Assembly (NCBI GenBank): GCA_017560285.1
Contig: JAFYOG010000044.1
Span: 1-29,574 of the forward strand
Reading direction: 5' to 3'
Source: Clostridia bacterium
GTDB lineage: Bacteria > Bacillota > Clostridia > Oscillospirales > CAG-382
DNA length: 29,574 nt
The position numbers were made by a program, and so were the translations under genes. Of this stretch, positions 15,835-22,808 are shown in pieces (positions within the stretch are counted from its first letter, which is position 1; every line of letters starts with the position of its first letter). Below the pieces are notes generated by a model. That model saw only the letters and a program-made list of their open reading frames with translations. It did no database searches and was not told the origin of the DNA.

Positions 15835-16098
15835 ATGACTACTAAGAACATAGAAATCCAAAACGAAATCGGTCTTCACGCAAGACCTGCAACATATTTT
15901 ATTCAAAAAGCCAACTCTTTCCGCAGCTCTATCTGGGTAGAAAACAGCGACCGCAGAGCAAATGCGAAAAGTCTGCTTGGCGTTCTTTCCTTGGGCATTT
16001 CCAAGGGCGACATCATAACTATCCTTGCAGACGGCGAGGATGAAGGAGCCGCAGTAGAAGCATTGGTTACCCTTATTTTGGGCGGATTCAATCAATAA
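15835..16098 (+). CDS. ptsH: Phosphocarrier protein HPr
   Basis: HPr of 87 residues. It relays phosphate from enzyme I to sugar-specific EIIA proteins of the PTS and, in Firmicutes, is a regulatory target of HPr kinase. Of two in-frame ATGs (15829, 15835), the second has the GGGGG site about 7 bases upstream. It also places the phospho-acceptor exactly at His15 (GLHARPA) and the regulatory serine at Ser46 (NAKSLLGVLSLGI). Both sites are therefore intact, arguing for a true HPr rather than Crh, which lacks His15. It has its own promoter and terminator. No ptsI is adjacent. Confidence 0.94.
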   Translation: MTTKNIEIQNEIGLHARPATYFIQKANSFRSSIWVENSDRRANAKSLLGVLSLGISKGDIITILADGEDEGAAVEALVTLILGGFNQ

Positions 16099-16110
16099 AA
16101 TAAACAAAAC

Positions 16111-16140
16111 GCCTTGAGCTATCGGTTCAGGGCATTTTTT
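16111..16140 (+). terminator. Terminator after ptsH
   Basis: GCCTTGA pairs with TCAGGGC (one G-T pair) around a 9-base loop, followed by A and six T at 16135-16140. It ends just before the uvrC ribosome site. Confidence 0.7.
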
Positions 16141-16153
16141 GTAGGTGTATGTA

Positions 16154-18010
16154 ATGACACGGCAAGAACTTTACGAAAAAGCACGCCTGCTTCCCGCCAC
16201 CCCCGGCGTTTATATAATGCGTAACAAATCCGGCAGGATAATATACGTTGGCAAATCAAAGGCGTTAAAAAACAGGGTTTCAAGCTATTTTGCCCCAAGC
16301 TCCGACCATAGGGGAAAAACCAAGCGTATGGTGGAATCGGTTTTCGATTTCGAGGTATACTTTACCGTAACCGAGCTCGAGGCATTAATACAGGAAAACC
16401 AATTTATAAAGCAATTTCAGCCCCGCTATAACATAAAGCTAAAGGATGGCGGCGGTTACCCTTATATAAAAATGACCTCTGCTCCTTACCCCGAATTTTC
16501 GGTGGTATATAAAAGAAGCGCAGGCAACGATAAATATTTCGGCCCCTATTCTTCCCACAACGTGGCGAAGAATATTTTAGAAACCGTTAAAAAGGCGTTC
16601 CTATTGCCATCCTGCGGCAAGGAATTTCCAAAGGATATAGGCAAAGGGCGGCCCTGCCTTAATTTTCATATCGGCAGATGCTGTGCCCCCTGCGTAAAGG
16701 GCAACGTAACCGAAGCCGATTATAAAGAAATCTGCAACCGCGTTGCTGCCTTGCTTAAGGGCGACGGCAAACGGCTTTTGGCAAGCTTAGAAAGCAATAT
16801 GGAATTAGCTTCCGATAATTTAAATTTCGAGCTTGCGGCAAAGCTAAGAGATTGCATTTTTGCGGTAAAGAAGATAAGCGACCGCCAACAGATCGTTTGC
16901 TCCCCCGATGTAGAGGCAGACGTTATCGGCGTTTATGCCGACGATCTCGGCAGTGCGGTTTCGCTTTTGTTCGTTCGTAACGGCGCAATAGTAGACAGAG
17001 AAACACTGTTCTTCGGCGCAGACGAAATTATAAGCAGTACGGCTTTGGTATCGCTTTTTCAGCGTTATTACGATATAAGAGGATATATACCCAAAAAGGT
17101 TTATATAGAATACCCCTTAGAAAGCGCAGATAAGGCGCTGTTGGCAGATTGGCTGTCCAACAGGGCGGAATGCCGTGTGAACCTTATTGTGCCCGAACGG
17201 GGCGATATGCGCGCTCTGGCAGTGCGCGCCTTGGAAAACGCAAAACAGCTTTTGCTGCATAAGCGTGCCAACGAGGACAAAAAGAAAGATACTTTAGCGG
17301 TTTTGGCAAGCCTTTTGGGTCTGCCCGCCTTGCCCGACAGAATAGAATCCTACGATATTTCGCATTCCGCAGGGGAATATACAAGCTGCGGTATGATAGT
17401 GTTGGAAAAGGGCAGCTTTGCCCGCAAAAAATACAGAGGCTTTAATATCAATACCGTTTCAGACGGCAACGATCTTGCGGCGCTGGAGGAATGCATCCGC
17501 CGCAGGTTTGCCCACGATACCGACGAAGAAGGCTGGCAATACCCCGATCTAATGCTTATCGACGGCGGCGTTACACAGGTTAACCGCGTAAATGCGGTTC
17601 TGCAAGAGCTTGGCATATCTGTGCCCGTGTTCGGTATGGTAAAGGACGAGCACCACAAAACCCGCACCCTAACCGACGGCGAAAACGAAATATCCCTTAT
17701 AACCCGTCAGGATGCGTTCGTATTTATATATAAAATTCAAGAGGAAGTACACCGTTATTCGCTTTCGTTAATGGATGCAAAGCGCCGCAACGCCGTAAAA
17801 AAGAGCAGTCTTACCCAAATAAAGGGTGTGGGCGCAAAAAAGGCAAACGACCTAATGCTTCACTTTGGCACCCTTGCCAATTTAAAGGCGGCATCGGTAG
17901 AAGAGCTGTCTGCCGTAAAGGGCATTAACGCCGAAACCGCAAATGCGATATACGAATACTTCGAAAGGGAAAAAGATGAGAATAATAACAGGAATAGCCA
18001 GGGGAACTAA
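16154..18010 (+). CDS. uvrC: Excinuclease ABC subunit C
   Basis: UvrC of 618 residues, which cuts on both sides of a lesion in nucleotide excision repair after loading by UvrB. Domains in order are the GIY-YIG nuclease (PGVYIMRNKSGRIIYVGKSK, about 15-34), the Cys-rich segment near 160-185, and the UVR motif binding UvrB (NFELAAKLRD, about 220). The RNase H-like endonuclease follows with ESYDISH and MLIDGG, and then a C-terminal HhH pair (IKGVGAKKANDLM). The frame is open from a GTG at 16145. The ATG at 16154 with TAGGTG upstream fits better. The last 35 bases overlap rsmD. Confidence 0.96.
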   Translation: MTRQELYEKARLLPATPGVYIMRNKSGRIIYVGKSKALKNRVSSYFAPSSDHRGKTKRMVESVFDFEVYFTVTELEALIQENQFIKQFQPRYNIKLKDGGGYPYIKMTSAPYPEFSVVYKRSAGNDKYFGPYSSHNVAKNILETVKKAFLLPSCGKEFPKDIGKGRPCLNFHIGRCCAPCVKGNVTEADYKEICNRVAALLKGDGKRLLASLESNMELASDNLNFELAAKLRDCIFAVKKISDRQQIVCSPDVEADVIGVYADDLGSAVSLLFVRNGAIVDRETLFFGADEIISSTALVSLFQRYYDIRGYIPKKVYIEYPLESADKALLADWLSNRAECRVNLIVPERGDMRALAVRALENAKQLLLHKRANEDKKKDTLAVLASLLGLPALPDRIESYDISHSAGEYTSCGMIVLEKGSFARKKYRGFNINTVSDGNDLAALEECIRRRFAHDTDEEGWQYPDLMLIDGGVTQVNRVNAVLQELGISVPVFGMVKDEHHKTRTLTDGENEISLITRQDAFVFIYKIQEEVHRYSLSLMDAKRRNAVKKSSLTQIKGVGAKKANDLMLHFGTLANLKAASVEELSAVKGINAETANAIYEYFEREKDENNNRNSQGN

Positions 18011-18527
18011 GCTAAAAACCCTGGAAGGGAAGGATACCCGCCCCACCACCGAAATGTGCAAGGAGGGTGTATTTTCCGCAATACAGTTTCAGGTTCAGGA
18101 CAGAAAGGTTTTAGACCTGTTCGGCGGTTGCGGTCAAATGGCGTTAGAAGCACTTTCCCGTGGGGCAGAGCGTGCGGTTATTATAGATAACTCCCGCGCC
18201 GCCACCGAAATTATTAAAGAAAACGCCCAAAAAACAAAATTTATGAAGCAATGCAAAATCCTTACCGCCGATTGGAAGGAATATTTGCGCGCCGCCAAGG
18301 GCAAAGAAAAGTTCGACCTTGTTTTCTTAGACCCCCCTTACGCGCAGGATATTTTAGACGATATCCTTCGCAAATTGCAGGAAAGCGATATTTTAGATAA
18401 AGGCGCAATAATCGTGTGCGAATCCGATAAAGACGGCATTCCCACCCCCGTTGACGGCTGGAACTGCAAGCTTTACCGTTACGGCAAAAGCCACGTAACA
18501 ATGATGCGCCTGCCCGAGGATATGTAA
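17976..18527 (+). CDS. rsmD: 16S rRNA (guanine-966-N2)-methyltransferase RsmD
   Basis: Methyltransferase of 183 residues acting on 16S rRNA. It begins MRIITGIARGTKLKT. The S-adenosylmethionine motif is LDLFGGCGQMALEALSRGA (about 45-63) and the catalytic motif is DPPY. The usual form of the first motif is LDLFAGSGALG, so Gly-Cys-Gly is a mild variation. The frame extends upstream to 17943, but the ATG at 17976 has GAAAGGG before it and matches the family N-terminus. It overlaps uvrC by 35 bases and precedes coaD, a common pairing in Firmicutes. Confidence 0.93.
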   Translation: MRIITGIARGTKLKTLEGKDTRPTTEMCKEGVFSAIQFQVQDRKVLDLFGGCGQMALEALSRGAERAVIIDNSRAATEIIKENAQKTKFMKQCKILTADWKEYLRAAKGKEKFDLVFLDPPYAQDILDDILRKLQESDILDKGAIIVCESDKDGIPTPVDGWNCKLYRYGKSHVTMMRLPEDM

Positions 18528-18541
18528 TAAGGAGTTATAAA

Positions 18542-19018
18542 ATGAAAACCGCAATAATTTCCGGCACCTTCGACCCTATTACAATAGGTCATATGGATAT
18601 AATAACCCGCGCGGCAGATATGTTCGGCAGCGTGGTTATCGCCGTTTCCGCCAACAGCGAAAAGAAATGCTTTTTGCCGGATGAGGGAAGAACCGAGGCG
18701 GTTGCCGAAAGCGTAAAGCATATCCCCAACGTAAAGGTAATGCAGGTTAACGGCTTGCTTGCGGAATTTTGCAAGCAGTTTAATAACCCCGTAATCGTTC
18801 GCGGTGCCCGCAGCGGCAGCGAATTCGATTACGAACGCAGTCTTTTTATAATAAATAAAGGCTTGGGAACCCCCGAAACCGTAATATTGCCTGCCGAAAG
18901 CGGTATGGACCATATAAGCTCTACCTACGTGCGTGAGCTTATAAAGTACGGCAAGCCCTTAGATGAGGTTGTGCCCCAAGCTGCAATAAAGGTTATTAAT
19001 AAGTATAAAAAGGCTTAA
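18542..19018 (+). CDS. coaD: Phosphopantetheine adenylyltransferase
   Basis: CoaD of 158 residues, converting 4'-phosphopantetheine plus ATP to dephospho-CoA in coenzyme A synthesis. The nucleotidyltransferase motif is GTFDPITIGHMDII (TIGH at about 15-18). The second signature is ISSTYVRELI. VRGARSGSEFDYE matches the pantetheine site. AAGGAG precedes the ATG. The stop codon lies within the terminator stem. Confidence 0.97.
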   Translation: MKTAIISGTFDPITIGHMDIITRAADMFGSVVIAVSANSEKKCFLPDEGRTEAVAESVKHIPNVKVMQVNGLLAEFCKQFNNPVIVRGARSGSEFDYERSLFIINKGLGTPETVILPAESGMDHISSTYVRELIKYGKPLDEVVPQAAIKVINKYKKA

Positions 19019-19032
19019 AAAAGCCTTTTTTT
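19007..19032 (+). terminator. Terminator after coaD
   Basis: A 10-bp stem AAAAAGGCTT/AAGCCTTTTT with a 4-base loop and T-run to 19032. The left arm includes the end of coaD. Confidence 0.88.
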
Positions 19033-19035
19033 CTC

Positions 19036-19064
19036 TTGACAAAAGAGCCAAACTGTCTTATAAT
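19036..19064 (+). promoter_or_regulatory. Consensus sigma-A promoter of the 19155 membrane gene
   Basis: TTGACA at 19036-19041, 17-base spacer, TATAAT at 19059-19064: all twelve consensus bases match. It begins 3 bases after the coaD terminator T-run. The leader to the start codon would be about 85 bases. Confidence 0.92.
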
Positions 19065-19154
19065 TTTAAATAGCATATTGTATAATCGCAATAAGCATAA
19101 GCCCCTTTGTTTTATTACCCGAACATTACTTCGGCAGCGAAAGGAATCTTTAAA

Positions 19155-19691
19155 ATGTTTGTAATCAATGCAAATAACTTTGGCTTTATGTTAATTTGGG
19201 CGTGCGTTTTCTTCGTAGCGGTTGCGGCTATCGGTTCTCTTACCGCACTTCCCGCTATTTTTGCAAGAAAAAAGTCAGGCGACAATATTTCGCTTTCCGG
19301 CGGTAAATGGACGGCTATTATCATCGGCTACGTTTCGGCACTTATTGTTGCCGGCGCGGTTGACGTTTTCGTTAAAAAGAGCGATATTATGGTGTTTAAG
19401 TTCCCCCAGATGTTCCTTAAAGACCTTAACGTTCTTAACGTAAGCATCTTTTCCTTGGCGTTCACCCTTCTTACCGTTGCTCTCGTTACCAACGCAATTA
19501 TCCTTAGCGTAGATAAGGTTGGCAAGGTAGTTCCCATCGGTACGGGCTTGGCGTTTATTATCTACATACTTTTGGTATTGTTAGATTACGTTCTTACCTT
19601 GTTCACCATCAACTTCGAAGTTCTTGCGATAATCGCATTCCTTCTCGGTGTGTTCTTGGTTTCCTTGCTATACAGCAAAAAGAAGAACTAA
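19155..19691 (+). CDS. Small polytopic membrane protein of unknown function
   Basis: Protein of 178 residues I do not recognise. About five hydrophobic helices are visible (about 10-35, 51-70, 91-117, 124-145, 151-172), separated by short loops, with a C-terminal SKKKN. There is no signature motif. The frame is open from a TTG at 19107, but the ATG at 19155 has AAAGGAA upstream and is preferred. Codon choice leans to ATC, CTT and AAG as in hup and rpsP, and the promoter is perfect consensus, so strong expression is likely. It stands alone between the coaD terminator and a strong terminator at 19829. It converges with the Noc-like gene with one base between stops. Confidence 0.85.
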   Translation: MFVINANNFGFMLIWACVFFVAVAAIGSLTALPAIFARKKSGDNISLSGGKWTAIIIGYVSALIVAGAVDVFVKKSDIMVFKFPQMFLKDLNVLNVSIFSLAFTLLTVALVTNAIILSVDKVGKVVPIGTGLAFIIYILLVLLDYVLTLFTINFEVLAIIAFLLGVFLVSLLYSKKKN

Positions 19692-19692
19692 T

Positions 19693-20544
19693 TTACAACC
19701 GTTTAACCGCTATCCTAATTTCCAAGGCATTTTCAATTTCGGTTTTCTCCCAGCTTGCGGTATAGCCCGCGTGGGATAAAAGCAAAACCGCCTTGTCGAT
19801 AGTGTTATACAAAACTCTTATGTCTTTTACAGAGCCCTTAATTCGGGCTCTGTTTTTTTGCTTTTTTTCCTGCGGCACAACCGCATAGCGTCCCTTTTTT
19901 AAAATACCGTCAACAAGCTTTTCGGTTTCGGGGGCAGAAAGCTTATCTTTTATAATATTTAAAATAACGGGTCGGCGCTCTTTTTCGGTTTCCAGCCTAA
20001 CAAGCGCACGGCAATGCCGTTCCGAAAACCCGTTTTCTATGCATAAAAGCCGTTCCCGTTCAGAAAGCCGTAATAACCGTATTTTGTTAGATAACGTAGA
20101 TTGGGAAATCGCCAAGCTTTTTGCAAGCTCTGCTTGGGCTTGCCCTGTCATAAGCATTAAGGTTTGCATAGCCAAGGCTTCTTCGAAAAAGGATAAATCG
20201 CTTCGCTGTAAATTTTCAACCAGCGCCATCATAGCCGATTGGTTTCTGTCTGCCTCGAAAACAAGGCAGGGAATATGTGTAAACCCCGCCATTTTAGCCG
20301 CCCGCCACCTGCGTTCCCCTGCGATAATTTCGTATTTTGCCTTGGCTTGGGGCATAGGAAAGGGGAGCGATTGAATTTTCTTTACCGCCACGGGCTGAAT
20401 AACGCCGTATTCCTTTATGCTTTCGCACAGTGCGGTAAGCTCGCCTTCGTCAAACCGCCGCCGGGGCTGCAAGGGGTTAGGAAGCAGCTCGTTTATGGGG
20501 ATTAAAACCGATTTTTCCTTTTTTCTGTTCTTTGCCGTATTCAT
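19693..20544 (-). CDS. Noc/ParB-family CTP-binding DNA-binding protein
   Basis: ParB-superfamily protein of 283 residues. The N-terminal CTP-binding domain has PLQPRRRFDE and the GERRWRA box (76-82), then ALVENLQR (107-114). The helix-turn-helix at about 134-155 reads ISQSTLSNKIRLLRL and is followed by FSERHCRALVRL. The SQST-NK and ERH-RAL forms are more like Noc (nucleoid occlusion) than chromosomal ParB, so Noc is my preferred reading. No parA or parS site is seen here. The frame is open upstream to 20673, but the ATG at 20544 with GGGGGAA about 7 bases upstream is the likely start. The segment encoding residues 230-239 carries, on the opposite strand, the terminator of the converging gene. 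Confidence 0.88.
   Translation of the reverse strand: MNTAKNRKKEKSVLIPINELLPNPLQPRRRFDEGELTALCESIKEYGVIQPVAVKKIQSLPFPMPQAKAKYEIIAGERRWRAAKMAGFTHIPCLVFEADRNQSAMMALVENLQRSDLSFFEEALAMQTLMLMTGQAQAELAKSLAISQSTLSNKIRLLRLSERERLLCIENGFSERHCRALVRLETEKERRPVILNIIKDKLSAPETEKLVDGILKKGRYAVVPQEKKQKNRARIKGSVKDIRVLYNTIDKAVLLLSHAGYTASWEKTEIENALEIRIAVKRL
19829..19859 (+). terminator. Plus-strand terminator embedded in the Noc-like gene
   Basis: Perfect 9-bp GC-rich stem ACAGAGCCC/GGGCTCTGT with a 7-base loop and seven T (19853-19859). It lies 138 bases past the stop of the 19155 gene, inside the oppositely oriented Noc-like coding region. Confidence 0.85.
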
Positions 20545-20561
20545 ATATGTATTCCCCCAAA

Positions 20562-20597
20562 ATAAAAAAGAATCTGCTTTTATAATAGCAGATTCTT
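20562..20597 (-). terminator. Terminator of the rimP-truB operon
   Basis: Minus-strand hairpin with an 11-bp stem AAGAATCTGCT/AGCAGATTCTT, an 8-base loop and a T-rich tail (complement of 20562-20567). It lies 24 bases after the truB stop and closes the operon before the Noc-like gene. Confidence 0.88.
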
Positions 20598-20620
20598 CTG
20601 TCATATTTTGTTGGTATAGG

Positions 20621-21523
20621 TTATCTAAAAAGCTTTTTCTGGCGAAAATATTTTTTGCCCTCGCCGTCGGCAACTATTTCGCCGATAGAGTAAAAGCCGT
20701 TTTCGTCGTAAACCCTAAAAATATCGCCTACTTCGCCGTTAATGCCCCTTAGCTTGCCAAGCCTTATTTTTTCGCCGTGGTAATAAAGACGGTTAAAAAA
20801 TTCGTCCATACGCGCCTCGGGCAGATGCATAAACATTTTTTCAACAGGGATAAGGTGCGATAAAATTTCTTCCACCGACATATCGTTAAGGTTATCGAAA
20901 ACAATAGCGTCCTGCTTTGTAAAAACGTCAACCTCGGTGCGGTCTAACGAGCACATACAAGCCCCGCAACCAAGCTTTTCGCCTATATCGGCGCAAAGGG
21001 TGCGTATATAGGTCCCGCGGGAGCATTTTACGTCCAAATAAAATTCCCCGTCCTTTTCTATGGGGTTGCAGGAATATATTGTAACCTTTCTTGCTTCACG
21101 CTCTATGGTAACCCCTTCGCGGGCAAGGTCGTAAAGCTTTACGCCCCCAACCTTAAGTGCCGAATACATAGGCGGGGTCTGCATAATCTCGCCCTCGAAG
21201 CTTTTTGCAACCCGCGCAAATTCCTCGAAGCTCGGTAAGGGCTTATCGGTTTGCGAAAGTACGCTTCCCGTAACGTCCTGCGTATCGGTGGTTATGCCAA
21301 GCTTAATGCCTGCATAATAGCGTTTATCGTGGTCAACAAGATATTCGCTTGCCTTTACCGCCGAGCCTATCATAATCGGTAATATTCCCGATGCCATAGG
21401 GTCAAGCGTTCCGCAATGCCCAATTTTCTTTTGCTTTAACAGCCACCTAAGCTTGGATATGCAGTTGTGTGAAGTAATCCCCGTGGGCTTGTCTATAATA
21501 ATAATTCCGCTTGGGTTGTTCAT
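20621..21523 (-). CDS. truB: tRNA pseudouridine-55 synthase TruB
   Basis: Pseudouridine synthase of 300 residues that modifies U55 in the T-loop of tRNAs. The N-terminus is IIIIDKPTGITSHNC. The catalytic Asp is residue 41 in GHCGTLDPMASG. RGTYIRTLCADIG and the C-terminal PUA-like region complete the protein. The start codon is 1 base after the nrnA stop. It is the last gene of the nusA-infB operon, where it normally sits near rbfA. Confidence 0.96.
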   Translation of the reverse strand: MNNPSGIIIIDKPTGITSHNCISKLRWLLKQKKIGHCGTLDPMASGILPIMIGSAVKASEYLVDHDKRYYAGIKLGITTDTQDVTGSVLSQTDKPLPSFEEFARVAKSFEGEIMQTPPMYSALKVGGVKLYDLAREGVTIEREARKVTIYSCNPIEKDGEFYLDVKCSRGTYIRTLCADIGEKLGCGACMCSLDRTEVDVFTKQDAIVFDNLNDMSVEEILSHLIPVEKMFMHLPEARMDEFFNRLYYHGEKIRLGKLRGINGEVGDIFRVYDENGFYSIGEIVADGEGKKYFRQKKLFR

Positions 21524-21524
21524 A

Positions 21525-22469
21525 TTAAAGCTCCGAAAAAATGCTTCTTAGGGTGTTAAGTGCCGTATCGAAATCGCAATCCAAGGTAAGCCCTGCCGCG
21601 TGGTAATGACCGCCGCCGCCGTATTTTTTAGCTATCTCGGCAACGTCAATATCTGCGTTGGAGCGCAATGATACCTTAACGCCGTCTGCCTTTTGTCTTA
21701 CCACAGCCGATGCTTCTACCCCTGCAATTTCACGGGGGATAGAGTTAACGCAATCGAAATCTGCATCGACGGCACCGCATTCTTCGGCTTCCTGCGGGCG
21801 AACCGCCACAAACGCAAACCTGCCGTTTTGCAACAGCTCTAAATTGCGGTAGGCGGTTTTTATAAGCATAATCTGCGCTATGCTTTTGCATTCAAACAAC
21901 CTGCGGTTAATTTCTGCAAAATCTATGCCCGTATCAAGGCATTTTGCCGCCATAATAAGGGTTTGGGCGGTGGTAGCGCTATATCTGAACCCGCCGCTGT
22001 CCGAGCAGATTGCGGTATAAAGTGCTTCGGCAATGGGCTTGGTAATATCTGCACCAAGCTCTTCCAAAAGCATAAATATAATCTCGCCGCAGGCAATTTT
22101 ATCTGCCATAACAAGGTGCATTTCGCTTTCTACGGTGTTTACCTTGTGGTGGTCGATAGCAAGCTTAAAGCTTGTGTTCTTTGCGCCAAACAGCATTTTG
22201 GGGCCTGCAACGTCAACGCTTATGGGTGTAATGCCCTCAAGACTCGCGGGCTCGGAAGCAAAATAACCGTCGCTTGGCAAAAAGCTAAGCTTTTCGGGGA
22301 TACCGTCCACCGAAAAAACGCTTGCCTGCTTGCCTATCTGACGCAAGCCCATAGCCAAAGCAAGACTGCTTCCAAGGGTGTCGCCATCGGGGTTGGCGTG
22401 TGTGTATATAAGGTAGCCGTCGCTTCCCTTAAGGAAAGCGGCGGCTTCTTTAATGCCGATAAGGTTCAT
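21525..22469 (-). CDS. nrnA: DHH-family nanoRNase/oligoribonuclease NrnA-like
   Basis: DHH/DHHA1 phosphoesterase of 314 residues, which degrades nanoRNA and pAp, as does Bacillus NrnA (YtqI). Metal and substrate motifs are HANPDGD (24-30), DHHK (106-109), CSDSGGFRYS and the DHHA1 motif GGGGHYHAAG (284-293). The order rbfA-nrnA-truB is common in Firmicutes. The start has AAGGTT upstream and lies 3 bases after the rbfA stop. Confidence 0.93.
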   Translation of the reverse strand: MNLIGIKEAAAFLKGSDGYLIYTHANPDGDTLGSSLALAMGLRQIGKQASVFSVDGIPEKLSFLPSDGYFASEPASLEGITPISVDVAGPKMLFGAKNTSFKLAIDHHKVNTVESEMHLVMADKIACGEIIFMLLEELGADITKPIAEALYTAICSDSGGFRYSATTAQTLIMAAKCLDTGIDFAEINRRLFECKSIAQIMLIKTAYRNLELLQNGRFAFVAVRPQEAEECGAVDADFDCVNSIPREIAGVEASAVVRQKADGVKVSLRSNADIDVAEIAKKYGGGGHYHAAGLTLDCDFDTALNTLRSIFSEL

Positions 22470-22472
22470 AAT

Positions 22473-22808
22473 TTAACCTTCTATATCTTTTAATATACGG
22501 GAAATGTTCATTGCCCTCTCGGTGTTGTTATCTCTAACAAAGGTAAGCTTGGGGGTAATGCGAAGATTAAGCCGTTTTGCAAGCTCGCTGCGTATAAATC
22601 CGGTAGCCGAAGCCAAACCCTTATCTACGCCATCGTCCTTGCCCAAAACGCTGTAAAAAATCCTCGCCGTGCTAAGGTCGGGGGAAACGTTCGCGCCTAC
22701 AATGCTAACAAACGTGCCCGAAACTCTGGGGTCTTTAACCTCGCGAATAATGGATGCAAGCTCCAAGCAAACCGCGTTGTTAAGTTTATCCTGCCTGTGT
22801 CCCGCCAT
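22473..22808 (-). CDS. rbfA: Ribosome-binding factor A
   Basis: RbfA of 111 residues, a KH-fold 30S maturation factor. It starts MAGHRQDKLNNAV. Conserved parts are VKDPRVSGTFVSIVGANVSP, ATGFIRSELAKRLNLR and the C-terminal LTFVRDNNTERAMNI. Its start overlaps the infB stop as TAATG, so translation is coupled. Confidence 0.96.
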   Translation of the reverse strand: MAGHRQDKLNNAVCLELASIIREVKDPRVSGTFVSIVGANVSPDLSTARIFYSVLGKDDGVDKGLASATGFIRSELAKRLNLRITPKLTFVRDNNTERAMNISRILKDIEG

